A DNA stretch of 5,922 nucleotides from assembly GCA_030428695.1 (NCBI GenBank), contig JAUIEM010000499.1, forward strand, positions 1-5,922, given 5' to 3'. The position numbers and the translations under genes are program-made. The notes beneath the pieces were generated by a model that made no database searches, was not told the origin of the DNA, and was given only the letters and a program-made list of their open reading frames with translations. Shown in pieces: positions 1 through 5,595 of this stretch. Source of the DNA: a bacterium. Its GTDB lineage: Bacteria > Planctomycetota > J058 > JAJDCP01. How positions within the stretch are numbered: position 1 is the first letter of the stretch; each line of letters starts with the position of its first letter.

Positions 1-846
1 GCGGACGAGCAGGGAGTCGGCCGTCATGCCGTCGGGGAGGTTCTCCGGCCCGAAGCCGAAGCCCTCGATCAGCGCGAGGTGCTCGGGGCTGCCGAGGTAG
101 CCCTCCAGCTCGCGGTTGAAGGCCGCGACCAGCGCGGTGTCCGCGCTGCGGAAGCAGAAGGCGCCGTAGTGGACGGAGAGGCCGTCGACGACCGGATCGC
201 GGAAGGGCTCGGCCCGTTCGAGCTTCCCGTCGCGATGTTTGGCGAGCAGGTCGCGCACGGTCAGGCTGGTGCCGGCGAAGGCGTCGGCGCGGCCGGCGAG
301 CAGCCCCGCGACCGCGCTCGCGTTGTCCGGGAACAGCACGGTGCGCGCCTCGGGGATACCGAGCTTCTCGGCGATGCCGTGCTCGACGGTGCCGCTGACG
401 ACGCCGAGCCGGGCGTCGGCGTGGGCGGCGACGTCGGCGAAGCTGTGCAGGGCCTTCGGGTTGCCGGCGAGGACCAGGAAGCCCTCGCCGATCTTGTAGG
501 TCGGGTTCGAGAACGCGATCTGCGCGGCGCGTTCCTTCGTGATGTACATGCCGGCGGCGATGCAGTCGACCCGCCCGGCCTGCAGGCTCGCGATCAGGGC
601 GCCGAACTCGGCGACCACCGGCTCGATCTCCGTCACGCCGAGCCGGCCGAGGATCACCCGCCCGACCTCCGGCGCTTCCCCGGTCACGGCGCCGGTCGCG
701 GGGTCGAGGTAGCCGAACGGCGCCTCGTTCGCGTAGCCGATGCGGATGGTCTTGTCCTCGCGCACCCGCTCGAGGGTCGAGCGCGTGTCCGCGTCCCCGC
801 ATCCGCCGAGCAGGCAGAGGCAGAGGATCCACAGCCAGCGGCTCAT
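1..846 (-). CDS. ehuB: EhuB-like ectoine/hydroxyectoine ABC transporter solute-binding lipoprotein (3' end cut by window edge)
   Basis: Periplasmic binding protein of the class-3 (amino-acid type) ABC family, most like EhuB, which delivers ectoine and hydroxyectoine to an inner-membrane permease. The 282 codons in the window are open with no stop; family members are about this long, so only a few C-terminal residues are probably missing. A short hydrophobic signal ends in a lipobox (LGGC, Cys16), predicting a lipid-anchored protein. The mature part starts with KTIRIGYANEAPFGY (32-46), followed by EFGALIASLQAGRVD (80-94), AAGMYITKER (97-106) and a second-lobe PDNASAVAGLLAGRADAFAG segment. From remembered EhuB structure work, Glu41, Phe44, Phe81, Tyr101 and Arg106 fall where the aromatic cage and salt-bridge residues are expected; I made no alignment. 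The ATG overlaps the ectD stop (ATGA), with GAGG 7 nt upstream, so it is translationally coupled to ectD. Alternative: a general polar amino-acid binding protein. Permease and ATPase genes would be expected beyond the left edge. Confidence 0.83.
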   Translation of the reverse strand, partial: MSRWLWILCLCLLGGCGDADTRSTLERVREDKTIRIGYANEAPFGYLDPATGAVTGEAPEVGRVILGRLGVTEIEPVVAEFGALIASLQAGRVDCIAAGMYITKERAAQIAFSNPTYKIGEGFLVLAGNPKALHSFADVAAHADARLGVVSGTVEHGIAEKLGIPEARTVLFPDNASAVAGLLAGRADAFAGTSLTVRDLLAKHRDGKLERAEPFRDPVVDGLSVHYGAFCFRSADTALVAAFNRELEGYLGSPEHLALIEGFGFGPENLPDGMTADSLLVR

Positions 847-1757
847 CGTCCTGCCTCGAGCGCGTCGATCGGCACCACGTCGCGCTCCGCGAGGTAACGC
901 GGCCGCGGGGGCTGCCCCGAGAAGGGCTCGACGAGTCGGTTCTCGACGCTGTTGAAGACGAAGAAGACGTTCGTGCGCGGGTAGGGCGAGATGTTCCCCG
1001 CCGAGCCGTGCATCGTGTTGCAGTCGAAGAACACGACGGTCCCCGCCTTGCCCTTCGCCGAGACCAGCCCGCCGCTGTCGATCAGCATCGCCAGCGCGTC
1101 CCGGCTCGGCACGCCGTAGACCTGCTTGCGCAGCGAGGTCTCGTAGTTGCGCGCGGGAGTCTTCCCGACGCAGCGGACGTACAGCTGGTGGGAGCCGGGC
1201 ACCAGGAACAGCGGGCCGTTGAACTCGCTGTTGTCGGTCAGCAGGATCGACACGCTCAGCGCGCGCATGCGCGGCATGCCGTCTTCCATGTGCCAGGTCT
1301 CGAAGTCCGAGTGCCAGGGGAAGGCCTTGCCCGCGTAGCCCGGCTTGAAGTTGACCCGCGACTGGTGCAGGTACACGTCGCTGCCGAGGATCTGCCGGGC
1401 GGCGCCAGCCAGGCGCGGGTCGCGGAACAGCTCGAGGACCTGCGGGCTCTTCTCGTGGATCAGGAAGACCGACCGGATGATGTCGCTGTCCGGCTCGGCG
1501 ATCACGTCCTCGGCGGCCGGATCGGCGGCCTCCGCGATGCGCTCGACCTCGCCGCGCAGGGCGGCGACCTCGGCCGCGTCGAGCAGGCCCTCGACGATCA
1601 GGAAGCCGTCGCGGGCGTAGCTCTTGATCTGGGCGCGGCTCAGGCTCTTCGTCCCCGGTCCGGGCGTCTGCCAGACGCAGGGCTCGAGCCGGGCGACGGA
1701 GCCGCCCGGTGCCTCGGTCCGTGATAGGTACGGATCGATGTCGGCGATCGATGCCAT
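843..1757 (-). CDS. ectD: Ectoine 5-hydroxylase EctD
   Basis: Fe(II)/2-oxoglutarate-dependent dioxygenase that converts ectoine to 5-hydroxyectoine using O2 in the cytoplasm. The protein is 304 aa, normal for EctD. The family signature is nearly intact: PWHSDFETWHMEDGMPRMRA (147-166), continuing with LSVSILLTDNSEFNGPLFLVPGSH (167-190). The iron triad is read as His149, Asp151 and His250 (in NTMHGSAGN), with Arg261 (SPYPRTN) as the 2-oxoglutarate carboxylate anchor. The N-terminal segment DPYLSRTEAP (8-17) also fits EctD. The frame stays open upstream, but the start at 1757 is preferred: it has AGGAGG 4 nt upstream and gives the family-length N-terminus, whereas the 31-codon extension is arginine-rich and overlaps ectC. 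It sits 14 nt after the ectC stop and its own stop overlaps the next gene's ATG. No key residue is missing, so it should be active. The specific signature separates it from other PhyH-like dioxygenases. Confidence 0.97.
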   Translation of the reverse strand: MASIADIDPYLSRTEAPGGSVARLEPCVWQTPGPGTKSLSRAQIKSYARDGFLIVEGLLDAAEVAALRGEVERIAEAADPAAEDVIAEPDSDIIRSVFLIHEKSPQVLELFRDPRLAGAARQILGSDVYLHQSRVNFKPGYAGKAFPWHSDFETWHMEDGMPRMRALSVSILLTDNSEFNGPLFLVPGSHQLYVRCVGKTPARNYETSLRKQVYGVPSRDALAMLIDSGGLVSAKGKAGTVVFFDCNTMHGSAGNISPYPRTNVFFVFNSVENRLVEPFSGQPPRPRYLAERDVVPIDALEAGR

Positions 1758-1761
1758 CGTT

Positions 1762-1767
1762 CCTCCT
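1762..1767 (-). promoter_or_regulatory. Ribosome binding site of ectD
   Basis: A full AGGAGG lies in the 14-nt ectC-ectD gap, 4 nt before the ATG at 1757. It decides the ectD start over the in-frame ATG 18 nt upstream (1775) and over the longer frame from 1850. Confidence 0.8.
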
Positions 1768-1771
1768 CGGC

Positions 1772-2158
1772 TCATGCCTTCGCGAGCACGGGGTACGCGC
1801 CGTCCTCGTCGTGCACTTCGGGCCCGACCAGCGGCGGGTTGAAGACGCACACCATGCGCAGGTCCTCTTCCGCCCGCAGGATGTGCAGGTCGTGCTGGTC
1901 GAGGGCGTAGACGGTGCCGTCGGCGATCGCGTGCACCTCGCCGGTCGTCAGGTTCTCGAGGGTTCCCTTGCCGCCGACGCAGTACACCGCTTCGAGGTGA
2001 TGCAGGTACTGCATCTTCGTCGCGGTGCCCGCGCGGATGGTGGTGTCGTGCAGCGAGAAGCCCATGCCGTCGCCCGCGAGCAGCAGCCGGCGGGAGATCC
2101 AGTGCGGGGTGTCGACCGTGCGCTCGGGCCCGGCCTCGGTCAGTCTTCGGACGATCAT
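1772..2158 (-). CDS. ectC: L-ectoine synthase EctC
   Basis: Metal-dependent cupin that cyclises N-gamma-acetyl-L-2,4-diaminobutyrate to ectoine with loss of water, the last step of ectoine synthesis (cytoplasmic). The protein is 128 aa, standard for EctC. It starts MIVRRLTEAGPERTVDTPHW and carries the cupin core GTATKMQYLHHLEAVYCVGGKGTLE (44-68) and TVYALDQHDLHIL (82-94). Residues matching those described for the Paenibacillus lautus enzyme, shifted by one, are all present: Trp20, Arg24, Thr39, Tyr51, Glu56 and His92 (the last three being the metal ligands), Tyr84, Cys104, Phe106 and Glu114. This assignment is from memory, not an alignment. The gene starts 11 nt after ectB with an AGGAGG that overlaps the ectB stop codon, and ends 14 nt before ectD. 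A longer reading in this frame extends upstream to 3196, but that part is antisense-free overlap with ectB and is not family-like. Confidence 0.98.
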   Translation of the reverse strand: MIVRRLTEAGPERTVDTPHWISRRLLLAGDGMGFSLHDTTIRAGTATKMQYLHHLEAVYCVGGKGTLENLTTGEVHAIADGTVYALDQHDLHILRAEEDLRMVCVFNPPLVGPEVHDEDGAYPVLAKA

Positions 2159-2165
2159 GTGCGCG

Positions 2166-2171
2166 CCTCCT
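2166..2171 (-). promoter_or_regulatory. Ribosome binding site of ectC, overlapping the ectB stop
   Basis: AGGAGG lies 7 nt before the ectC ATG, and its first two bases are the last two of the ectB TAG stop (tAGGAGG). A ribosome terminating on ectB therefore covers the ectC Shine-Dalgarno, an arrangement favouring re-initiation. Confidence 0.8.
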
Positions 2172-3441
2172 ACACTTCGACCAGGTCGGGGGTTTCCACC
2201 GCAGAGCACACCGCGCGGGTCGCCTCGGCGATCACCTCGAGCCCGCGCCGCAGGTCCTGCTCGCCGATCAGCAGCGGGGGCAGGATCTTCAGCACCTGGT
2301 CGGCGGCGCCCGCGGTCTCGACGATCAGGTTGCGCTCGAAGCAGGCCCGGGAGATCTTGCCGGCCAGCGTGCTGTCCGGCAGCTCGAGACCCTGGATCAG
2401 GCCGCGGCCGCGGACCGTGCCGCCGAGCTCCTGCGCCAGGGCGCCGAGGGCCTCGCGGACCATCGTGCCCTTCGCCTCGACCGCCCGGGTCAGGCTGTCG
2501 TCCTGCCAGTAGGCCTCGAGGGCCGTGGCGGCGGTGACGAAGGCGAGGTTGAAGCCGCGGAAGGTGCCGTTGTGCTCGCCGGGGGCGAACACGTCGTGCT
2601 CGGGCTTGAGCAGCGTGATCGCGAAGGGTAGCCCGAAGCCGGACAGCGACTTCGACAGGCAGATCATGTCCGGCTCGAGGTCCCAGCCTTCGAAGCTGAA
2701 GAAGGGCCCGGTGCGCCCGCAGCCGACCTGGATGTCGTCGATGATCAAGAGCGAGCCGAGCTTCTTCGCGAGCCGTGCGAGGCCCTCGATCCAGGCGCGG
2801 GAGGCGACGTTGATGCCGCCCTCGGCCTGCACGGTCTCGACGATGAAGGCGGCGGGGGCGGCCATGCCGCTCGAGCCGTCGGTCAGCTTCTTCTCGATGA
2901 ACTCCAGGGTGTCCTGCTCGCCGAGGTAGCCGTCGAAGGGCTGGCGCTGGACGTGGGTCAGCGGCACGCCGGCCGCCTTGCGCTTGCCGCGGTTGCCGGT
3001 CAGCGCGAGGGAGCCGAGGGTCATGCCGTGGAAGGCGTTCGTGAAGGCCGCGACCGGGGTGCGGCCGGTGACCTTCCGCGCGAGCTTGAGGGCGACCTCG
3101 ACGGCGTTCGTGCCGGTCGGGCCGGGGAAGATCGTCTTGTATTCCATCCCCCGCGGCGCGAGGACGCGGCGGCGGAAGGTCTCGAGGAAGTGGCACTTCG
3201 CGCTCGTCGTCATGTCGAGGCTGTGGGTGACGCCATCGCTCGCCAGGTAGCGCACGAGCGCGTCCTTGAGGTGCGGGTTGTTGTGGCCGTAGCTCAGGGC
3301 TCCGGCGCCGGCGAAGAAGTCGAGGTAGGCCTCACCGTCGCGGTCGAACAGCCAGGCGCCACGGGCGTGCGAGAACTCGGCGGGGAAGCTGCGGCAGTAG
3401 CCGCGGACTTCCGACTCGAGGGTGCGGATCGTTTCGTTCAT
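2170..3441 (-). CDS. ectB: Diaminobutyrate-2-oxoglutarate transaminase EctB
   Basis: PLP-dependent class-III aminotransferase that makes L-2,4-diaminobutyrate from aspartate 4-semialdehyde with glutamate as amino donor, the first ectoine-specific step. The protein is 423 aa, the usual EctB length. Landmarks in order: AGAGALSYGHNNP (44-56), PLP-phosphate segment FPGPTGTNAVE (105-115), TNAFHGMTLGSLALTGN (134-150), cofactor-ring aspartate in IIDDIQVGCGRTG (233-245, Asp235), Schiff-base lysine Lys264 in CLSKSLSGFGLP (261-272), and the distal phosphate loop GTFRGFNLAF (292-301). The DDIQ(A/V)GCGRTG and SKS(L/I)SG(F/Y)G(L/F)P pattern is typical of EctB rather than of GABA or ornithine transaminases. 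The start at 3441 is chosen because it overlaps the ectA stop (ATGA), has GGAG 7 nt upstream, and begins as EctB proteins do; the frame is open to 3819 only because of high G+C. The siderophore-type diaminobutyrate transaminases are close relatives, but the ectAC neighbours settle the role. Confidence 0.98.
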   Translation of the reverse strand: MNETIRTLESEVRGYCRSFPAEFSHARGAWLFDRDGEAYLDFFAGAGALSYGHNNPHLKDALVRYLASDGVTHSLDMTTSAKCHFLETFRRRVLAPRGMEYKTIFPGPTGTNAVEVALKLARKVTGRTPVAAFTNAFHGMTLGSLALTGNRGKRKAAGVPLTHVQRQPFDGYLGEQDTLEFIEKKLTDGSSGMAAPAAFIVETVQAEGGINVASRAWIEGLARLAKKLGSLLIIDDIQVGCGRTGPFFSFEGWDLEPDMICLSKSLSGFGLPFAITLLKPEHDVFAPGEHNGTFRGFNLAFVTAATALEAYWQDDSLTRAVEAKGTMVREALGALAQELGGTVRGRGLIQGLELPDSTLAGKISRACFERNLIVETAGAADQVLKILPPLLIGEQDLRRGLEVIAEATRAVCSAVETPDLVEV

Positions 3442-3938
3442 GGGGTGTCTCCAAGGGGGCCGATACGGAATCGATCTTCGGGCTCGTGGGAGGGATCCTG
3501 GAACCAGCGGGCTGCGAGGCCGGGTCCGACCTCGCACGGCACGCCCCAGGCCCGGGCGACGGACCGGAAGAGCTTCTGGGATGGGATGTTCGATGGGGTG
3601 ACGGTCGACTCGAGGAAGCGCACGCCGCGACAGCCTTCGCTGGCGATCAGCTGCATCAACAGGCCGCGGGCGACGCCCCGGCCGCGGGCTTCGATCGCGA
3701 CGCCGATCTGCCAGACGAAGACGGTCTCGCGGCGGGCCGGCGGCCGGTAGGCGACCACGAAGCCGAGCACGGCGCCGTCCTCTTCGGCGACCAGGCAGGT
3801 GTCCGCGAAGTCGCGGCACATCAGCAGATACGCGTAGCAGGTGTTCAGCTCGAGGGCCTCGGAGGCCTGCACCAGGCGCCAGATGGCGGCGCCGTCGGCG
3901 AGGCTGACGGGGCGGTAGCTCAGGGTGGCGGTGCTCAT
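3438..3938 (-). CDS. ectA: L-2,4-diaminobutyrate N-gamma-acetyltransferase EctA
   Basis: GNAT-fold enzyme that acetylates L-2,4-diaminobutyrate with acetyl-CoA to give N-gamma-acetyl-diaminobutyrate, the substrate of EctC. The protein is 166 aa, normal for EctA. Visible features: YRPVSLADGAAIWRLV (8-23), substrate segment LELNTCYAYLLMCRDFADTC (29-48), beta-4 FVWQIGV (74-80), acetyl-CoA pyrophosphate loop ARGRGVARGL (84-93), and STVTPSNIPSQKLF (111-124), a strong EctA hallmark. Glu30 lies where most EctA proteins I recall have Asp (LDxN), a conservative change. The start at 3938 overlaps the ask stop (ATGA) and gives a family-like N-terminus; the 18-codon upstream extension is arginine/glycine-rich and lies inside ask. 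Its Shine-Dalgarno is poor (GTGGGGG), so expression probably relies on coupling to ask. It overlaps ectB by 4 nt. Confidence 0.97.
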   Translation of the reverse strand: MSTATLSYRPVSLADGAAIWRLVQASEALELNTCYAYLLMCRDFADTCLVAEEDGAVLGFVVAYRPPARRETVFVWQIGVAIEARGRGVARGLLMQLIASEGCRGVRFLESTVTPSNIPSQKLFRSVARAWGVPCEVGPGLAARWFQDPSHEPEDRFRIGPLGDTP

Positions 3939-5380
3939 CCGGCAGCCCCCACCGCGGCGCGAGCGCGCACGTCGGCGAGCAGCTCGGTCCACGTCGTCCC
4001 GCCGGCGCTGTCGAACAGGTCCTGGTGGAAGTGGACGACCAGCTCGTCGATCGCGTTCTCGGGCACCACGAAGGTCAGGTGGGAGTCGTCGGCGGCCTGG
4101 CTGACCATCTCGACCCGATGCCCCTCGAGGAAGCGCATGCTCTCACCGAGGGCGTGCAGGGAGGCGCGCAGGTTCTGGCCGACCAGGCTGACGCTCGCCA
4201 TCGCGTGGTGGGTCTCGACCTCGTCACACTCCTCGGCGAGGTCGGCGATCAGGGCCGGAATGCGGTCCTTGGCGGTCGGGTCGGCGCGCAGGTCGATGGT
4301 CGCCCGGATCTCCGACGAGGAGCTCGAGACGAGGTCCATCGACAGATGGTGGCGCTCGAAACAGCGCGCGACGTCCGCCATGAAGCCGACCGGCTGCCAG
4401 CGCCGCGGCTTGCTGATCGCGACCAGGCACAGCCCGCGGCGGGACGTGATCGCGCGCACTGTCTGGCTGTCGTCGAGCGACGCGCCGATGCGGGTGCCGC
4501 GGGCTTGCGGGTCGCGGGTCCAGCGGATCTCGATCGGGATGTCGTTGTCCCGGCAGGGCGGGATCGCCCGTGGGTGCAGCACCTTCGCGCCGAGGCTCGC
4601 CATCTGCTGGGCCTCGCAGTAGCTGAGGGCGCCGAGCTGGCGGGCGTTCTTGCAGCGCCGCGGGTCGGCGGTGAACACGCCGGGCACGTCGGTCCAGATC
4701 TCGAGATGCTCCGCGCCGACGCGGGCGGCGAAGTAGGCGGCGGAGGTGTCGGAGCCGCCGCGGCCGAGCAGCGAGGTGCGCCCGTCGGGGGAGCCGGCGA
4801 TGAAGCCCTGGGTGACGAACACCCGCCGGGAGTCGGCGCGCAGGTCGGCCTGCAGGGCGGGCGAGCGCTCGTGGCTGCAGACCGCCGAGAGGTACTGGGC
4901 GGGGCCGGAGCGCGGCGCGCTCTTCAGCCAGTCGCGGGCGTCGAGCCAGCGCACGGCCAGGCCGCGGGAGGCGAGCCAGGCGGCGCCGAGGCGCGTCGAG
5001 AGCAGCTCGCCGGTCCCGACGATCTCGGCCTCGAGGGCCGGGGGCAGGTCCTGCGCGGCGCTGTCGAGCCGCGCGGCGAAGGTCCGCCAGGCCTCGCCGA
5101 GCACGGACTCGAAGTCGAGGCCGAGCTCCTGGGCGAAGCGGAGGTGGCGGTGCTTGAGCTCGGCGCGCAGCGTGCTGACGTCGGCGTTGGCGCGTTGGGC
5201 CTGGACCAGGGCGATCAGGGCCGAGGACACGCCGGACAGCGCGGAGCAGACGACGAGGACGCGGGCGCCCGGGACCTCGAGGCGCTCGCGCAGGATCTCT
5301 TCGATGGACTGCCAGTTGTCTCGCGATGAGACGCTGGTCCCTCCGAACTTCAGAACGAACAGGGGCGGCAGGACGGACAT
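3935..5380 (-). CDS. ask: Aspartate kinase (ectoine-cluster type, Ask_Ect)
   Basis: Phosphorylates L-aspartate to 4-aspartyl phosphate, which feeds aspartate semialdehyde to EctB. The protein is 481 aa. The kinase domain starts with VLKFGGTSVSS (9-19) and includes VCSALSGVSSAL (44-55), VGTGELLSTRLGAAWL (121-136), LLGRGGSDTSAAYFAA (204-219), WTDVPGVFTADPR (229-241) and ASLGAKVLHPRAI (261-273). The C-terminus has two ACT-like regions: about 314-388, including WQPVGFMADVARCFERHHLS (328-347), and about 395-455. This pattern recalls the kinase half of LysC-LysA-type fusions, but no decarboxylase domain follows. Being first in an ect operon, it is inferred to be the dedicated isoenzyme that lets carbon bypass lysine/threonine feedback; insensitivity itself cannot be read from sequence. 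The start at 5380 fits the family, but its best Shine-Dalgarno (GGAGG, 5394-5398) is 13 nt away, longer than usual. The stop overlaps the ectA start. Confidence 0.96.
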   Translation of the reverse strand: MSVLPPLFVLKFGGTSVSSRDNWQSIEEILRERLEVPGARVLVVCSALSGVSSALIALVQAQRANADVSTLRAELKHRHLRFAQELGLDFESVLGEAWRTFAARLDSAAQDLPPALEAEIVGTGELLSTRLGAAWLASRGLAVRWLDARDWLKSAPRSGPAQYLSAVCSHERSPALQADLRADSRRVFVTQGFIAGSPDGRTSLLGRGGSDTSAAYFAARVGAEHLEIWTDVPGVFTADPRRCKNARQLGALSYCEAQQMASLGAKVLHPRAIPPCRDNDIPIEIRWTRDPQARGTRIGASLDDSQTVRAITSRRGLCLVAISKPRRWQPVGFMADVARCFERHHLSMDLVSSSSSEIRATIDLRADPTAKDRIPALIADLAEECDEVETHHAMASVSLVGQNLRASLHALGESMRFLEGHRVEMVSQAADDSHLTFVVPENAIDELVVHFHQDLFDSAGGTTWTELLADVRARAAVGAAG

Positions 5381-5393
5381 GGTGGGTGTGGAT

Positions 5394-5398
5394 CCTCC
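5394..5398 (-). promoter_or_regulatory. Probable ribosome binding site of ask, unusually distant
   Basis: GGAGG is the only good Shine-Dalgarno before ask, but 13 nt separate it from the ATG at 5380. No ATG, GTG or TTG in frame lies between them, so either spacing is relaxed or initiation is deliberately weak. Confidence 0.45.
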
Positions 5399-5419
5399 AG
5401 TCGGGGTGTGGTGGCGCTG

Positions 5420-5449
5420 AGTATATGGGTGCGGGCGCGATGAGTGCAA
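5420..5449 (-). promoter_or_regulatory. Candidate sigma70-type promoter of the ask-ectABCD-ehuB operon
   Basis: On the minus strand TTGCAC (-35, positions 5449-5444) and TATACT (-10, 5425-5420; five of six consensus bases) are separated by 18 nt. Transcription would start near 5412, leaving a leader of about 30 nt that contains the GGAGG before ask. It is the best consensus match I found upstream of the operon. It is a sequence match only; stress-sigma or activator-dependent starts are not excluded. Confidence 0.5.
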
Positions 5450-5474
5450 CAGTTATCATTGCTGACGCAACTAT
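5446..5474. promoter_or_regulatory. Candidate EctR operator (TTGC/GCAA half-sites)
   Basis: An imperfect 20-bp palindrome, AT-N2-TTGC-N4-GCAA-N2-AT, spans 5455-5474. A further GCAA half-site at 5446-5449 lies inside the proposed -35 of the ect promoter and forms a second inverted pair with the TTGC at 5459-5462 (N9). MarR-family dimers bind palindromes of about this size, and EctR proteins are known to act at ectA promoters, so binding here could block the operon and possibly ectR itself. The assignment to EctR is inferred from position and symmetry. Confidence 0.4.
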
Positions 5475-5584
5475 CTTCCCCGTATCTTCACAGAGGGCCC
5501 ACGCCCTGCACTCCCCGGCCAGGTTCGGAAACTCCCCCCGGCGTGCCCCTTGCCAGGCCGCTACCGAGCTTCCACGTGGGAAAC

Positions 5585-5591
5585 GGGGAGG
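5585..5591 (+). promoter_or_regulatory. Ribosome binding site of ectR (upstream start)
   Basis: GGGGAGG ends 4 nt before the ATG at 5596. It is clearly stronger than the GGGGAA (5640-5645) before the alternative in-frame ATG at 5650, and is the reason the longer start is chosen here. Confidence 0.5.
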
Positions 5592-5595
5592 ATTG

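Larger units (their letters stand above)
5381..5595. other. Divergent intergenic control region between ask and ectR
   Basis: A 215-nt stretch without coding sequence separates the two divergent transcription units. Positions about 5418-5490 form an A+T-richer island in an otherwise very G+C-rich window and contain the promoter and operator candidates listed separately. Positions 5500-5570 are C-rich and show no clear gene, with a weak stem-loop (AGGGC-CCAC-GCCCT, 5494-5507) that would lie in an ectR leader. A perfect 8-bp palindrome, CCACGTGG (5572-5579), sits just before the ectR ribosome binding site. Confidence 0.7.

Noticed and set aside
79..897. 272-codon plus-strand reading frame opposite the binding-protein gene
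   Set aside because: The minus strand encodes a lipoprotein signal and conserved binding-protein motifs over the same bases; the plus frame has only composition-driven residues.
1772..3196. 474-codon minus-strand frame ending in EctC
   Set aside because: Only the last 128 codons are EctC-like; the upstream part is an alternate-frame reading of ectB, so the frame is not a fusion protein.
2953..3750. 265-codon plus-strand reading frame opposite ectB/ectA
   Set aside because: Antisense to conserved EctB motifs and spans the ectA/ectB junction; no domain signal.
3486..4622. 378-codon plus-strand reading frame across ectA and ask
   Set aside because: It crosses two genuine genes on the other strand, has low-complexity composition and no plausible ribosome site; a G+C shadow.
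4025..5329. 434-codon plus-strand reading frame opposite ask
   Set aside because: It lies antisense to a clear aspartate kinase, its composition is dominated by Ala/Gly/Arg/Asp/Val/Leu as expected from reading high-G+C codons backwards, and it shows no recognisable motif.
5494..5507. AGGGC/GCCCT stem-loop as an intrinsic terminator
   Set aside because: The stem is only 5 bp and no T-run follows on either strand, so it does not fit a terminator.
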